NCBI GenBank assembly: GCA_012295275.1
Contig: CM022672.1
Span: 6,527,443-6,591,442, forward strand
Length of the DNA: 64,000 nucleotides
Source of the DNA: Chrysomallon squamiferum
Taxonomy: Eukaryota > Mollusca > Gastropoda > Neomphalida > Peltospiridae
Reading direction: 5' to 3'
Below are positions 15,001 to 29,100 of this stretch, in pieces (position 1 is the stretch's first letter; each line of letters starts with the position of its first letter). The notes beneath the pieces were generated by a model, which had not been told where the DNA came from, searched no databases, and was given only the letters and a program-made list of their open reading frames with translations. The position numbers were made by a program, and so were the translations under genes.

Positions 15001-16369
15001 TTTATAGATAATTTTAAATTTTTTTGTTTTGTTTTGTTTTGTTTTTGAATTTTCATTTTTAAAATTTTATTATTATGATTACTTTTTAGTTTTTAATATT
15101 TGTTTATGGCAGTTGTTAGAAAGACATCTGTTTTCTGTTTCTGACAACAGGTTGACCATCTGGCTGTTCATGGACCTGGGTCAGCTCTGGCACAGACAAG
15201 CCTGGCTCCCACCATGGAGACTGGAGTACTGCTTCAAAACATTACTAGAATAGTGCAGGTCAGTTCAGTTTGTTTTTACTGTTCACATAATAATACCTAT
15301 ACTACTACTACTACTACTACTACTGCTGCTGCTACTACTACCTCTGCTGTTATACTACTACTATTACTACTGCTGCTACTACTACTACTACTACTACTAC
15401 TACTATTATTATTATTATTATTCTATTCTTCTATTCCTATTCCTATTCCTATTTTTATTCTTTTTCTTTTCATTATTAATATTACTGCATTTTGTAATAG
15501 CCACTTTCATTTAAAATTAATAACACAGAAATTTAAATAAAAAAAAGAAAATAGAAAAGTATTAAAGCCCACAAATACTTAAAACTTAGTTATTTTGTAA
15601 ATTAAAAAAAAAATATATATAATTAATTTCAGGAAAATGAAACACTGAAGAAAGATGTTTTTGAAAAGAGTGGGAAGATAGAAGCTCAGAATGATAAAAT
15701 TGCAGAATTATTACAGAAAAATCAGAGGTTAGCGCTTTTGTTTTCTGTCTGTCTGTCTGTCTGTTACGTGAACTTACTTAAAATTATTGTCCAGTCTTTT
15801 AAAAAGTTTATTTGCAAGATACTTGATTAATACGATTCACTCTGTTAAGGATTTATATATTATTGACACTATTCATGTTTAATGTGATTTATTATTTATT
15901 TTTATTCTAAAAATTTTAATATTTTAATGATGATTTTATTATTTATTTTTATTCTAATATTTTAAAATTTATTTACAAGATACACTTTCAATATGATTTT
16001 TTTTTTTTTTTAATTTTAAATTTTATTTACAAGATTCACATTGAATATGATTCATATTTTATTATTTATATTTTACAAGATTTTATATTATATTGATAAG
16101 ATGCAGGTTTAATTTGATTCAATATAGTTACGAGATTTTAAATTTTGACTACACTTACACATAATTATATATTTTATTTGTGAAAACAAGACTGTTGTTT
16201 TCTCTATGTCAGGTTTGCAGAACAAAGTAACACTCTACTGGAAGAGAGAAATGTGGGCTACAAGTTGTCAGCTGACCAATCCCAAGCCAAAGTTCTGGCC
16301 CTTGAGCAGGAGAAGGTTGGTAAAGTTTAAACAAAACAATATGACTTGACCTTACTGTTAGACCCAAGA

Positions 16370-16400
<31 letters not shown>

Positions 16401-17976
16401 GTATGCCTGCATGAAATTTTTATTTTTTATTATTTTTTTTTTTCAGCTTGATCTAAATTATTATTGACATTTCAGTAATGTCATGATTTTCTAGTTCAGA
16501 AATAAACGGTTATTATGACATTATTTTCATTAGAACTAACATCTTAATTAAATCTTTACTCTTTGTATCATAATATTAGTACCTTTGAAAACAATTTATT
16601 AATGAATTGTGAAACTTTAGGCAATCATATCACCATTATTTTCTTTTTCTTTTTGTATCTCAACAAAAGACAACTCTACATATTTCAGGTCAAACTAACC
16701 ACAGAGCTCGGTTCTGTATCTTCTGACCTGAGTAACCTGCAGCTGGAGATAGCAAACATCCGAAAGAGTGAGGCAGAAACCAAGCAGAAACTTAAAACAG
16801 CTGAGGATCTCATACTCAAGAAGGAGGAAGAATACAACAGAATAAAGTTACAAGCTTTAGGTAAGATTCATCAGTAATTTGTCAGCAATGTTGGTAAGGC
16901 ACTTGTTAAGCTAACAATGGTTTTAAGACTGTTAGATGATTTAGTGATAAAAAATTTGTAACAAGCACATTCCAGTGGTAATCAGGATGAAGAAGTTATT
17001 CATATAAATTAATATTAGTAAGACCATTCAGTTTGTGGAATCTTAGTAGTCTGTTATTCATTTATTTATTTTGTGTTAGATTATTCTGAATTTTGGGCCT
17101 TTATTTAACTGATTGGTGGTGTTTTTCAAGAATGAAATAAAATGACATGGAAAACAGTGGCAAAAGTTTTTGATAGAACTGCCAAAATTGTCTGCTTTAC
17201 TTATGAAGTAATACACTTCAGCTTTATAGATATGACAGTATTTTTTTAAATTACCTAACCTAATTTGCATTTTTATCCATTAATTTAAACATTTTTCATG
17301 TCAAATTTATTTTCAGATGACGAGAAGAAGATGTCTGAACTGGTGAGCAGTCTGCGAGCAGAAAAACAGCAGCGCAAGTCACTGGAGAGTCAGCTGAATC
17401 AAACACAGGAAGAACTTGGAGATATGAAGACTTCACAGCAAAGTCTTGAAAGGGTTTGTGTTATTTTTTACGTAAAATTGGTTTACATCGTTCATGTTTT
17501 ACGGTAGTTACACTTGAAATACATAACTCTGGGAGGCAGACAGTGCAATAAATTTTGCAATAGATTTGCCCCCTGTATTCTTCAGAGAGTGTGACTGGTG
17601 CAGGCATGCTTCACAACAGTTTGCTCTGATTAGAACATTAATTTTTTCACTCACTTTTTCATTCAATGTAATAATAATGTAAGATTTGTTATTTCAGTAC
17701 ATTTATTTTTACTGATGGATAATTTGTAATACTTGTTGCTTAACATGACTGACAGTGTTTATTAATGTTTGATTTTGGGGAATAGAACTGGTTTATGTTA
17801 TTTATTTGTTGGTACGGAATAATTTGTAACAACATTTCTGAAAAAAAGGTTGAAATGTTTATTATTCTGAGTAAATTCAGTGTTTATGTTAAAAAGTGTA
17901 TTTGTTAGTAATTGTTAGTTTATTTATTTATTATTTCTTCTAGTAAATACTTGTTTATAAATTATAAAGTTGTTTT

Positions 17977-18008
<32 letters not shown>

Positions 18009-21000
18009 GTACAAATTAATCATTTTTAGAAGCTCTCACTTGAGAACCTCTCAATATGAAAATGTATGAATAATAGTTAATATGTATATTTATGAATATT
18101 TATTAATCGTTTATAGCATTGTTTTATTTAGAGGATGAGTTATTTTATTATTCAGTAAAATAAACAGGTAACTGAACACTGATGTTTTTAATGTGTGACA
18201 GTTTAATCCTGCTTTCAGAACTTGAGTGAAAGAAAGAGAAAAGCAAATGAAGAAAGGAGAAAACTAGAAGAAGATATGGAAGACCTGAAGATGAATTTAG
18301 AAGTAATTAATATAATAAATTTGATGTTTACAATAAAAATATTCTTATATAATTTACACAACTCACTGTGTTTCCTCAAGGCCAGCTTTTATAAGCAAAG
18401 GAAATTCAAATTTTATATTCCATTTTAAATTTTAATTATATTATTATTATTATAAATTTAATACAAGTCTGGTCATCTTGAAAAAAGTCTATTTCATTTG
18501 TAACAGCAGCCTCATTTATAATGGCATGCCTTTCAGTAATTTTAATAAACTTTTAAAATCTTTGTGACTCTATTATGTATTATATAAAAAATAACAGTAT
18601 TTCAGAGAATACAGAGATTTAAATGTTACATCATTTCAGAGTGAAATCCAGTCACTCAGAGATCGGCTTCGAAAACAGAAAACATCTGTTGATGTTTCTA
18701 TGGCAGACAGAGTGAGAGAATATTTATTTTATTGACATTTACCAGATATTATTTTATTTATCACTTTAACTTTTTAAATTTATTTAATTATATGGATTAA
18801 TTGTTTTTATTATTTTTTATTAAATATGCATTAGTCTCCACACTGTTAATAAATTTGATGTAATTATAGAGTAATTAAGGATTTGATAAAGGAATAAATG
18901 TATAAATTTCACAGAGAGTTGCTAAGTGATACAGTTCTGTGCTAATGCAGAACAGTTCACAGGGTGAATATGCCATTATGTGTCAGTTGGACAGCTTCAA
19001 AAAGGTTATGGTATATGCTGTCACGTTTATGGGAAGGTACATGTAAAATATCCCTTGTTGCTAGTTGATAAAAATATCCCAGAGTGTGGCTGTAGCAGGT
19101 TTCCTCTCTTTTCCTGTAATAATTGATACATGTTATTGAGAAATAAAATATTAATTTTAAAATATTTTGGAGTGTTATTTTTACATGTATTTTGCTTTGT
19201 TCAAAGCAGAGTCTTAAAGAATTTTTTTGTTTATTTTTTTTTATTTCTTTTTTCACTTATAAATAACTGTAAAAATCTGCTTGTTGTGATCTCTCAGATA
19301 TCAAAGTTAGAGGAGGACATTGGTCAGGAATGGCAGGAAAAGTGTGACAAGCTGCTGAAGTCTGCTGAAGAGAAACACAACAGAATTGTCAGAGACCTGG
19401 AAGAGGAGAAGGAAACACTGCAGCAGAAAACAAAAGAACTGGAATCCAAGGTGAATTTTGCAAAAATTCATTTTTACTTCTTCTACCTGCCTTTAGTAAT
19501 TGTGGATTCTTTTTTCATTATAAACCTTGTAATATCTAAATTTTTGATCATATATCTTCTAGCATATGATCTGTTATTCTGTGAATGCAAATGAAGGGCT
19601 GAAAACCAGAGTGATGATCTGAAAGAAATATACAATGAGATTAGATTAGGGATAGATGTAGAAACGATTCAACAGGCCCCAAAGAGTCTAATACATCTAA
19701 ATACCATTTAAAGACATTTCTGTTTCATATACTTCAACAACTAGTTCCAGATCCTTCACATACTATTTTTGTTAAGAAAAGAAAATGTGAAGGAATCACG
19801 TGATGAATTTATTGTTACAATTTGTTCCAACTTGAACGTGATGTGTTGTGTTAAACTGATGTCAGTAATGATTTAGACGATGTTTCAGTCTTACACTGTA
19901 GATGATGATTCAATTGTTCTGTGTAGAAATGTCATGTCTGTGATGTATTTTTCAGATTCAAGTCATGCGTTCGTCGACAGGAACCAGTGAACAGTTGATT
20001 TCCCAGCTGCAGGACAAAGTGGAGGACCTCTCTGTGTGGAAAGATAAGGTAAGCAGTTCATCTATTTTACTCTCAGTAACTGAATCTACTTCAGTAATTA
20101 TTATTTTTAAATATGTTACTGCATATTTCAGAATTATCAATAATGAGAGAATTATTAATTCATGATTTAAAATTATTTTCTTTGTTGTGGTGCCATATTG
20201 GAATGACATTTCTGATATGGAGCAGCACACATAATTTTAAAATATTTTGCAACTTAAAAATGTTTTAATGTACTTAAATATACTGTAATGTATAATAATG
20301 ATGTAATTCTTCACTGAATGTATTCCAAACTAATTTAAATGAATATCTCTTCAACAGTTACTGCTGCTAGTACTACTGCTAATACTAATTTATTTATGTT
20401 TCCTAATTTTATACTCTCTCATGTTTTTACATGTAGAAATAAAGGCAGTAACTCAGAAAACAAGACTTAACAAATTAATAATTAAATAAAACACAGCAAA
20501 CGATATCAGTCGTAATTTTCTTTATTACTAATACATTTTTCAAATGTTCTGTCAGTATGATAACTTGAGAAGTCAGGCCACGTCTATGAAAGAAAGATAT
20601 GAAGAGAGAATCAGTGATCTTGAAGAGGAGCGTGACTCCATCTTGGACAAGGGGAGACAACTTCAGATTCAGAATCAACATTTGCAGCAGTCATTATCTC
20701 AGGCACAGACCCACACTGTTCCTAGTAGTACTTCTGATACTTCAGCAAATGTTGCCACAGAAGTAAGTGATTAAACCATATATGTCCATGTTATTTTAGA
20801 CAAGATTTATATTGTTTTAAGTATATTCATTTTTATTTATTAGATTGGTTTTTAATTTTTGTTTAGACTTTGTAAAACAAAGTGTTTAAGTTTTTATTTA
20901 CTGTATATAATTTTCAACTGTAGTTAACCAATATAAAAATATATTCTGGAAACTTAATTAATTGTATTTATTACTTTTCACTACTTTTTGATGATTTGTT

Positions 21001-21281
21001 GTTCTTGTTATTTTTTCTTTTATACTTCCTATATACTATTTTATTTTATTTTTTTATTTTTCATTTTTTTTATATTGTTAAGTCAAATTTGTTAACCTTA
21101 ATCACATACCGGTCACTTTTACATTAATTTTATAGGTGAAAAAAATAATGAACAATGTATACCGTAGTCTTCGAGAAGAATTTGATTCAGAAGAATCCTA
21201 CATGGGGTCAGAAATATTGGCCATCATTTTAAATGCTATCAAGGTACATTTTGAATTATTTGAGTAAATAAATCTTAGTAT

Positions 21282-21313
<32 letters not shown>

Positions 21314-22306
21314 TTATTTATTTATTTTGTTTTGTTTTGTTGACCTTTGATATTTGCACCTGTATTAAAAATGGAATTTACTTTATATGTTAGCTTCAGT
21401 TTAATTTCAAATAATTCTTACTTTTGTAGTTAATGAATTAAAATTGATTTATTAAATTAATTTTATATATATATATTTATGTATATACATATACAGTTTA
21501 TTTATTTTTAATTTTTGTTTTTTAAAAAGCAATTTTTCAGTGTTGGCTTCAATATTATATTTCATTGTCATTTTGAACTGACAGTTTATATTATTATTAT
21601 TATTGTTATAGTTATTGTTTCAATATTATTATTACTTTTATTATTTTTATTATATTCTTTTTCTTCTTCTTCTTCTTCTTCTTCTTATTATTATTATAAT
21701 TATTTCAGACAACAACATTGTCTCTAATGAATGCAACAGCTACTGAAACAACACCTAAAGAGGAAGAAGAAGAAGATGAAGAAAATGAAGAAGAGGATGA
21801 TGAGGAGGAGGAGGTTGAACATGAAGAAGAAGATAAAACAGAAGCGAGTAAAGAACAGACGTCTGAAGTGAAGAAAACAGAAGATAAAGGTTATATCATT
21901 ATACATGCATACATACATACATACATACATAACAAAAAAATAAATAATAAAAAAATAAAATAAAATAGTATATAGGAAATATAAAAGAAAAAATAACAAG
22001 AACAACAAATCATTAAAAAGTAGTGTAAAGTAATAAAAACAATTAATTAAGATACATACATACATACATACATAAATACATGCATACATATATTCATACG
22101 TACATACATACATACACACATACATGCATACATACATGCATACATAAATACATACATACATGTATATATATATACACAACACACATGAACAGTTCAACTG
22201 AAAAATGAAAAAATATATAGTGGAAAAGGGCTTTCATCCTTTTCAGTTATCTTGAAAGTGATAAATGGTCAGTAAGCGCTTTTGCAAATAAACTCTTAAT
22301 ATGTGT

Positions 22307-22366
<60 letters not shown>

Positions 22367-24756
22367 GTATATATTTTCTTTTCATTATATTTGCATAATG
22401 TAAATTGTTTATATATAAATTAAATATTTTTCCTTTTCTCTATTTCACCCTCCTTTTGAACAATTATTTTTATTAAATTTATCTGTGACATTATGAGTAT
22501 ATAAGTTAGGAGAGAAAAGCATGTTGCCATTAAATTATTATAATAATATAAATAAATAAATAAATACATAAATAAATAATAGTAAAAGATTTATTACTTG
22601 AAACTTTAAAAAAATAATAATAAATTAACTTTTTATCTGCATTCTTAGTTAATATTAATTACTATAAATAAAAATGTTAAGTTTATTAATTTTTATAATT
22701 TTTTTTTTTATCTCTGTTGTATTTGATTTCAGTGAACTCTGAGACTGTTGTGAAACCTGAAGTTGTCATAACAATGTCAACACCAGAAGTGTCCGAAGTT
22801 TCTGAAGTTGTGAAGTCCACAGTCCACCATGCTGCAGAAGCTTCCCCAAGTAATATTACTGGTAAGAATGATATTAATTTTTCTGTTGTGAGTGACTTTA
22901 AATCTTTTCTTTGAATCGTGTTTATATTGCAAAGTATTGTTAAAGTTAACAGTTATTACTGTTTGGTTGTGTTTACAAAACTGTTGAATTCAGCTGGTCA
23001 CAGTGAAGCTAATACACGTAATGACATTCATTTTCAGTTCAAAATCTGTTTGTTCACTTGTTCCTCTTGTTTTTTCAAAGATTTTCTCACTGAGTGATGT
23101 GTCTGACAAAAATGAAGCTAATTTTGTTTTATGTACAAAATTTAACTTCAGTTAGATTATTTTTTTCTTTCACCATTCTACAAAGTTTTTTTTTTGTGTA
23201 AAAAATAAATAAATAAATTAGTTTTGAAAATATATATATATATATATTGTTTTTATGTACAATTTCATTCACAGTGATAAATATCTTCTTTTTTCTTTTC
23301 TTTTTTTCTAAAAATGAAACCATAATCAATATGATATATTTAATTTTAAAATATCTTATGTACATTTTTCCCAAAATAATGTTTCTGGCAAAAAAATTAA
23401 ACTAATTTTACTTGCTTCATCTCTGGATTATTTCACTTAGTTACATCGCTATTAAGTATTGCATGTTCAGAAACAGTTTTCTCCGCTATTTTTCAAATGT
23501 CCTTTGTTGTAAAAAACGATACTGTTTTAGTGTGACAACATTCTGATACTCATTGATCTGTTATTTTGTATGTTTAGCTACATCTGTTTGTTTTAATCAT
23601 TCTTTACCTGTATGTACATAGCACTGCACCACATTGCAGTCTGCCAAGTTTTTTGTTAGTATTTATGCGTGATGCGTGTTTTTATTTTTTATTTTTCTGA
23701 GTTTATTTATTTATTTAATTAATTAATTAATTAATTTAGTTATTTATTTATTTATTTATTTAAATTATTATTTGACATAGTATGTATTTCTCTATTTTTA
23801 TGATGTCTAATTTTTCAAAAGAACAACTACTAAGTTCATTTGTGTGTACAGCTAGTAACCGTGGAAATGAGCAAACATTAGATCAGATTGAACCTGTAAT
23901 AGAAAGTTCTGTGTCACCATCTGTTGGCGACCGTGGAAACAGGTACTATAGCAACACTCTAAATAAACTAGAAGGTTCTTCCATAACTGAATATCAGACA
24001 TCAGTCACTGAAACCGGGAAAGATGAGAAACCAACTGATGACCTTGAGAAAGCCATAGAGCCTGTTATCGACTGTTCCTGGACTTTTGAAACAGGTGATC
24101 ATGGAAACAGGAGCTACACCAGCAAGTTAGATAACTCTGCTGCGAGTTTGGCTGGTGAAACTGTTGGAAAATCGTCGACTTTTGAAATCGTAGGCAGTCC
24201 ACAGAATATTCAGTGTGGAGAAAGACTGGACGAAACTAATAATCAAACAGAAGAAAAGATTCAGTGTTCGTCATCATTTGTAACAGGTGACCAGGGAAAT
24301 ACCTCATACAGCAAAACACTCGACAAGCTGGTAGACAGACCTGCTGTGGTAGAAGAGATTTTTGAAAGTTCAAATCTGCAAGGTTTGGGTGATTTGGGGA
24401 ATCCAAGTCACAGAGAAAAACTCAACAAACTGAAATCTGAAACAGAAGTTCCTTTCCAAACGATAGGTTAGAAATATTAATTATCTGGCTATATATATAT
24501 ATATATCTGTCATGTATATATATCAATATATATATATTACTAGATACTTGTTAATAATCATTAGATTTTCTGCTTTGTTGTAACCTAACCATCAATATAT
24601 TTTTTTTATAGTATTATATTGTTATGATTTTTTTGATGTAATGACTGTGATATTGAACATTCAAGTGTAATTTTTATTAATACATTTATTATATATTTTT
24701 TTTATATTATTGCATTGTTACTATTAATGTATTGTTCTTGTTATTATTATTATTAC

Positions 24757-24845
<89 letters not shown>

Positions 24846-25193
24846 TTTTATATTATTTTATTTTATTTTGCTTTTTATTTGTTTTTGCCTGATGCTTTTT
24901 AATAAATTTCTCTATTTTGTTTGTTTTTGTAAAAAATAATTTTTTTTTTTTTTTTAATTATAACTTATGTATAATATTTATGTACATAAACAAAAATTCT
25001 TAATGTAACAAGCTTCAAAAATTTGCTTTTTAATATTTTGTATTAGTTTTCTATTAATTAGTCAACTTTATGAATTATTTGTTGTTGATATAATATTCTA
25101 TAGTTGCTTAATGCTTTCTTTCATTCATTCTTTGCTTAAATATCTTTACTGCTAACCATAATCCTTTATAGTTACTTCATTGAATTCTCACAC

Positions 25194-25244
<51 letters not shown>

Positions 25245-26150
25245 CTAAAAACTCATGCATGCACACATCCACATATAAATACAGTATTTAAGACACATAT
25301 GATGTTATTCTACTTTTCTTCCATGCCAAAATAAGAACTGTTAAACATTACCATTATCATATACATGTCTTGATGTGAATATATCTTTTTCATAGTTGTG
25401 ATTAAAATAAAGATTATAACTAATTAAAATAAACTGTTGATGTTAGATCTTTATTTTTTGGTTTCTTTCTTTCTATGTAACTGTATATATATGTTTTCAT
25501 TCAACATGTTCATTAATAGCTATACACAGTTCATGTACAGAAAATATTCAGATTTTCATTACAGTTCTGTGATGAATGGAAATATAAACTATGGTTTATT
25601 ATGATATTGTGAATTAACAAACTCTATGTTTATATTTTGTTGTTTGTTTTTTCAACATAATCTCTTTAAACCATTTTTTAAATCTTTTTTTCATTATTAT
25701 TATTATTTTTATTATTATTATTATTTTAACTGCAGTTAGTATAAAATAGCCTAAGAGAATTTTGTCTTCTTATTGTTAACTTTTAATATTTTTCTTTTTT
25801 TTGCTGGCATATAATGGTGCAGAGAAATGTATATTTATCTATTTATTTACCATATAATAATAATAATAATTATTATTATTATTGTTGTTGTTATTGTTAT
25901 TATTATTGTTATTATTGTACTGTTTCTACTATTGCATTCTTCTACTGCTGCTTATTATTATTATAATTAATATTGTTGTTAGTATTTTTTAATTATCATT
26001 ATTAATGTTATCATCATCATCATCATCATTATTACTGTGGTTATTATTATATATTACTGTATTATTATTTTTGTGATTGTTGTTATTGCATTGTTGTTGA
26101 TGTTGTTGTTATTATTATTATTGTTATTATTATTATTATTGTGGTTTATG

Positions 26151-26191
<41 letters not shown>

Positions 26192-29100
26192 TCAGATGAT
26201 TATGAGACTGCTACTGATACAAACACAAACACAGAAAGCGAACTTACAGAAATGGATGAGAAGTCCAGTCTACAAGGTGAGCAGATTTTTAATTTTTTCC
26301 ATTTTATAATTACCTGAATAGGAAAATTAATCAAAACATTATTTCATATCTCACATTTTATATTTTATGTTGTTGTGTTGAAAATCATAACGTATGTTTA
26401 ATTAGCGTATTCTTTGGAAGATCAGAAATCTCTTTTTGTAAGAAACAGAATGATTTTTATTTTATGTTTAGATTTTATAATTAATAATTTGAAAAAATGG
26501 AACAAGATGAAGTAGAAACGGGAAATAATGTTAAAAAATAAGAAAAGTATAATGGTTTTTATTATTTTTTTATTAACAGTGTTGTCTTTCGATGAACAGA
26601 AATCTGGAGAGCAGGAGAAAGATAACGAAACATCAATTTCAGACGACAACGTCACTAAAGAAATCAGTGATCACCCTGGAAGTGGTGATGGTGACACAGT
26701 GAACAAAACTAAATCAGACACAATAATGCCAGCCTGTAATGAAAAAGACGATGTCAAAGAAATGATTAATGAGGACGTTCTGAGTGAAGGTGCTAAAGAA
26801 AAAATCCCAGAACTGAACAGTGTTGACAGGTCTGATGCAGTAGATGTCACAGCTATCGTAAAAGAAATCAAAACCGATTCAAAAGATGTTAGACCCGATT
26901 TGAAAGAGGTCGTTTCTGATACAAATGATATCGTTTCTGATCTGTCTGATGCCAAGTCTTTCATGATAATAGGCAACACTGGCGACAGGACACCAGACTC
27001 CGAATCGGATAAAACCAATATCACGTCTCCTGCGGAAGATGCCAAATCGGATAAAACGAACAAGGTCTCGGATCAGAAAGAAGCGATCACGTCCTGAGAG
27101 GTTGAACAGCATGTTTGACGCAGATGACGTTCCCCTGGCTGAAGGTAACAAGTCCAGCAACAAGTCTGAATTTCCCGATCCAGACCGGTCGCTGGTTCAG
27201 AAAGACACCGAGCAGATATTTCTCCAGTCGGAGGAAAACTTTCCCGTGGACCCTCTGGGAGGACTGGCCAATGGTTCTGTTGCTAACAGCACCCTGCTGA
27301 CCAGCAAGGACAGGTCCATTTCCAGTGCCAGCAATGGGAAGAGCATGTCTGGGTCCAGTTCTGTAAAGTCAGACAGTCTTCCAACTCTGGCTGGCAGAGA
27401 GCCTCCCCCACTGTTTGATGATGATGATGATGATATTGATGATAGGTGAGATACTTCTTTGTAATTTTTACTCGTCTACTGGAAATGGTAACAAACGAAA
27501 TGGTGAAACAAATGATAATTAAGTGAATGAAAAGATCGATATAAAAAACCAAACAAAAAACATTGGAAGAATCAATAAAATTAATGATTGTTGAGATTTC
27601 ATTATGTCAAAAATAAAGAGCTGGTAAATAAATAAATATAAATAAGATATTGACAGATTTTTTATTTGTTTTAAAAATGCAAAAACAATAACAAAATTAA
27701 TTTTAAAAAATAAATGCAAATAGTGTTTCTGTTAAAAAATATCCCGTAAAATAAGCAGTATTAAATGCTATTTATTCATGTTTATTTTGTAATTTGTAAT
27801 TTGTCTCTGACTTATTATACAACATAAAATACTTTTATTAATTATTGAAATAGAAAGAGTGAAAGACACTTGGGATTCTCAGTTTTACTTTTTTATTTCT
27901 TTATTTCTTTATTTTTTTTTATTATTATTATTTTATTATATATTTTTTAATTGTTATTTATTTTATTATATATATATTTTTCTTTAATTTTACTTTATAT
28001 GATTTTATTTATTTATTCTTTTTATTTTTATTTTTTTATTTTTTTTTCTGTTTTATTTTTATAATACTCTTTTTAAATTTTTTTTTCCATTTTACTTTTA
28101 CTTTATTTTTTTTTTTCAAGCATCAAATCAAATCAAATTAATATTTGTTAAAAAGAAATGCTGCAACTACTACTAGTACTACTACTATTACAATTACTAC
28201 TACTACAACTAATAATAATGAAGATTATGATAAATAAATAAATACTTCTTTTTTTTCCAAAATTGGTAATCCTTGATAATGAAAAAAATATAGAAGACTG
28301 TCTATAGTAAAAAAAAAAAAATTTTTTAAAGTTTCAAATTATCCAGCAGTCTCTAATATCTTCCTAATTTATTTATTTGAACTGGGTTTGAAGAAAGTTT
28401 ATTTATTATCTAATTGCAGTGAATTATTTGGTTCTAACAACGTAACAGCAGACACATCTGTTAGTAAAGAGGACACAAAACAATCCGATAACAAGGACAG
28501 TACGAAGTCAAAACTGCCAAGTAAAACTGAACTTGTTGATGTGAGTCCTTTATTTATTTATTTTTTTTTTTTTATTATTTGAGAATGAGTATAAGATGAT
28601 TAAATAAATAAATAAATACTAATAATGATGATGATAATAAGAATAAAAGTAATGATGATAATTAATTATAATAGAGAATAATAAAAATAATAATGATGTT
28701 GTTAGTAAATAATGATATAATAAATATGATGATGATAATTGTTATAAATTATTACTATTATTGTTGTTATTTGTTATTATCATTATTATTAACTGTAATA
28801 ATAATCAAAACTGTTTTTCCTATTTAAAATTATAATATATTTTAATATAATTGATAATTATGTTGTAGAACAAAACTTTTGTTTTCCCATATGCAGAGAT
28901 AAGCCAGTACACTTTAAATGTTAAATAGTTATTTTTATTTACTGCAGTTAAAAAGATTATGGTAAAAAACAAAAACCAAAATAAAAACAAACTGTAGTTA
29001 TAGTTATAACCTAATTTTTATCTTATATCTTTTTCTCCATTTCCCTTAGGATAAATAAACATAATATGTAATTTTATGTAATGTGTGTGACTGTATATTT

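Noticed and set aside
21724-22197. Minus-strand 157-codon open frame
   Set aside because: It is the shadow of the acidic FKBP15 exon 27 plus CATA repeats.
26671-27163. Minus-strand open frames opposite FKBP15 exon 31
   Set aside because: Antisense shadows of a real Ser/Asp-rich coding exon.
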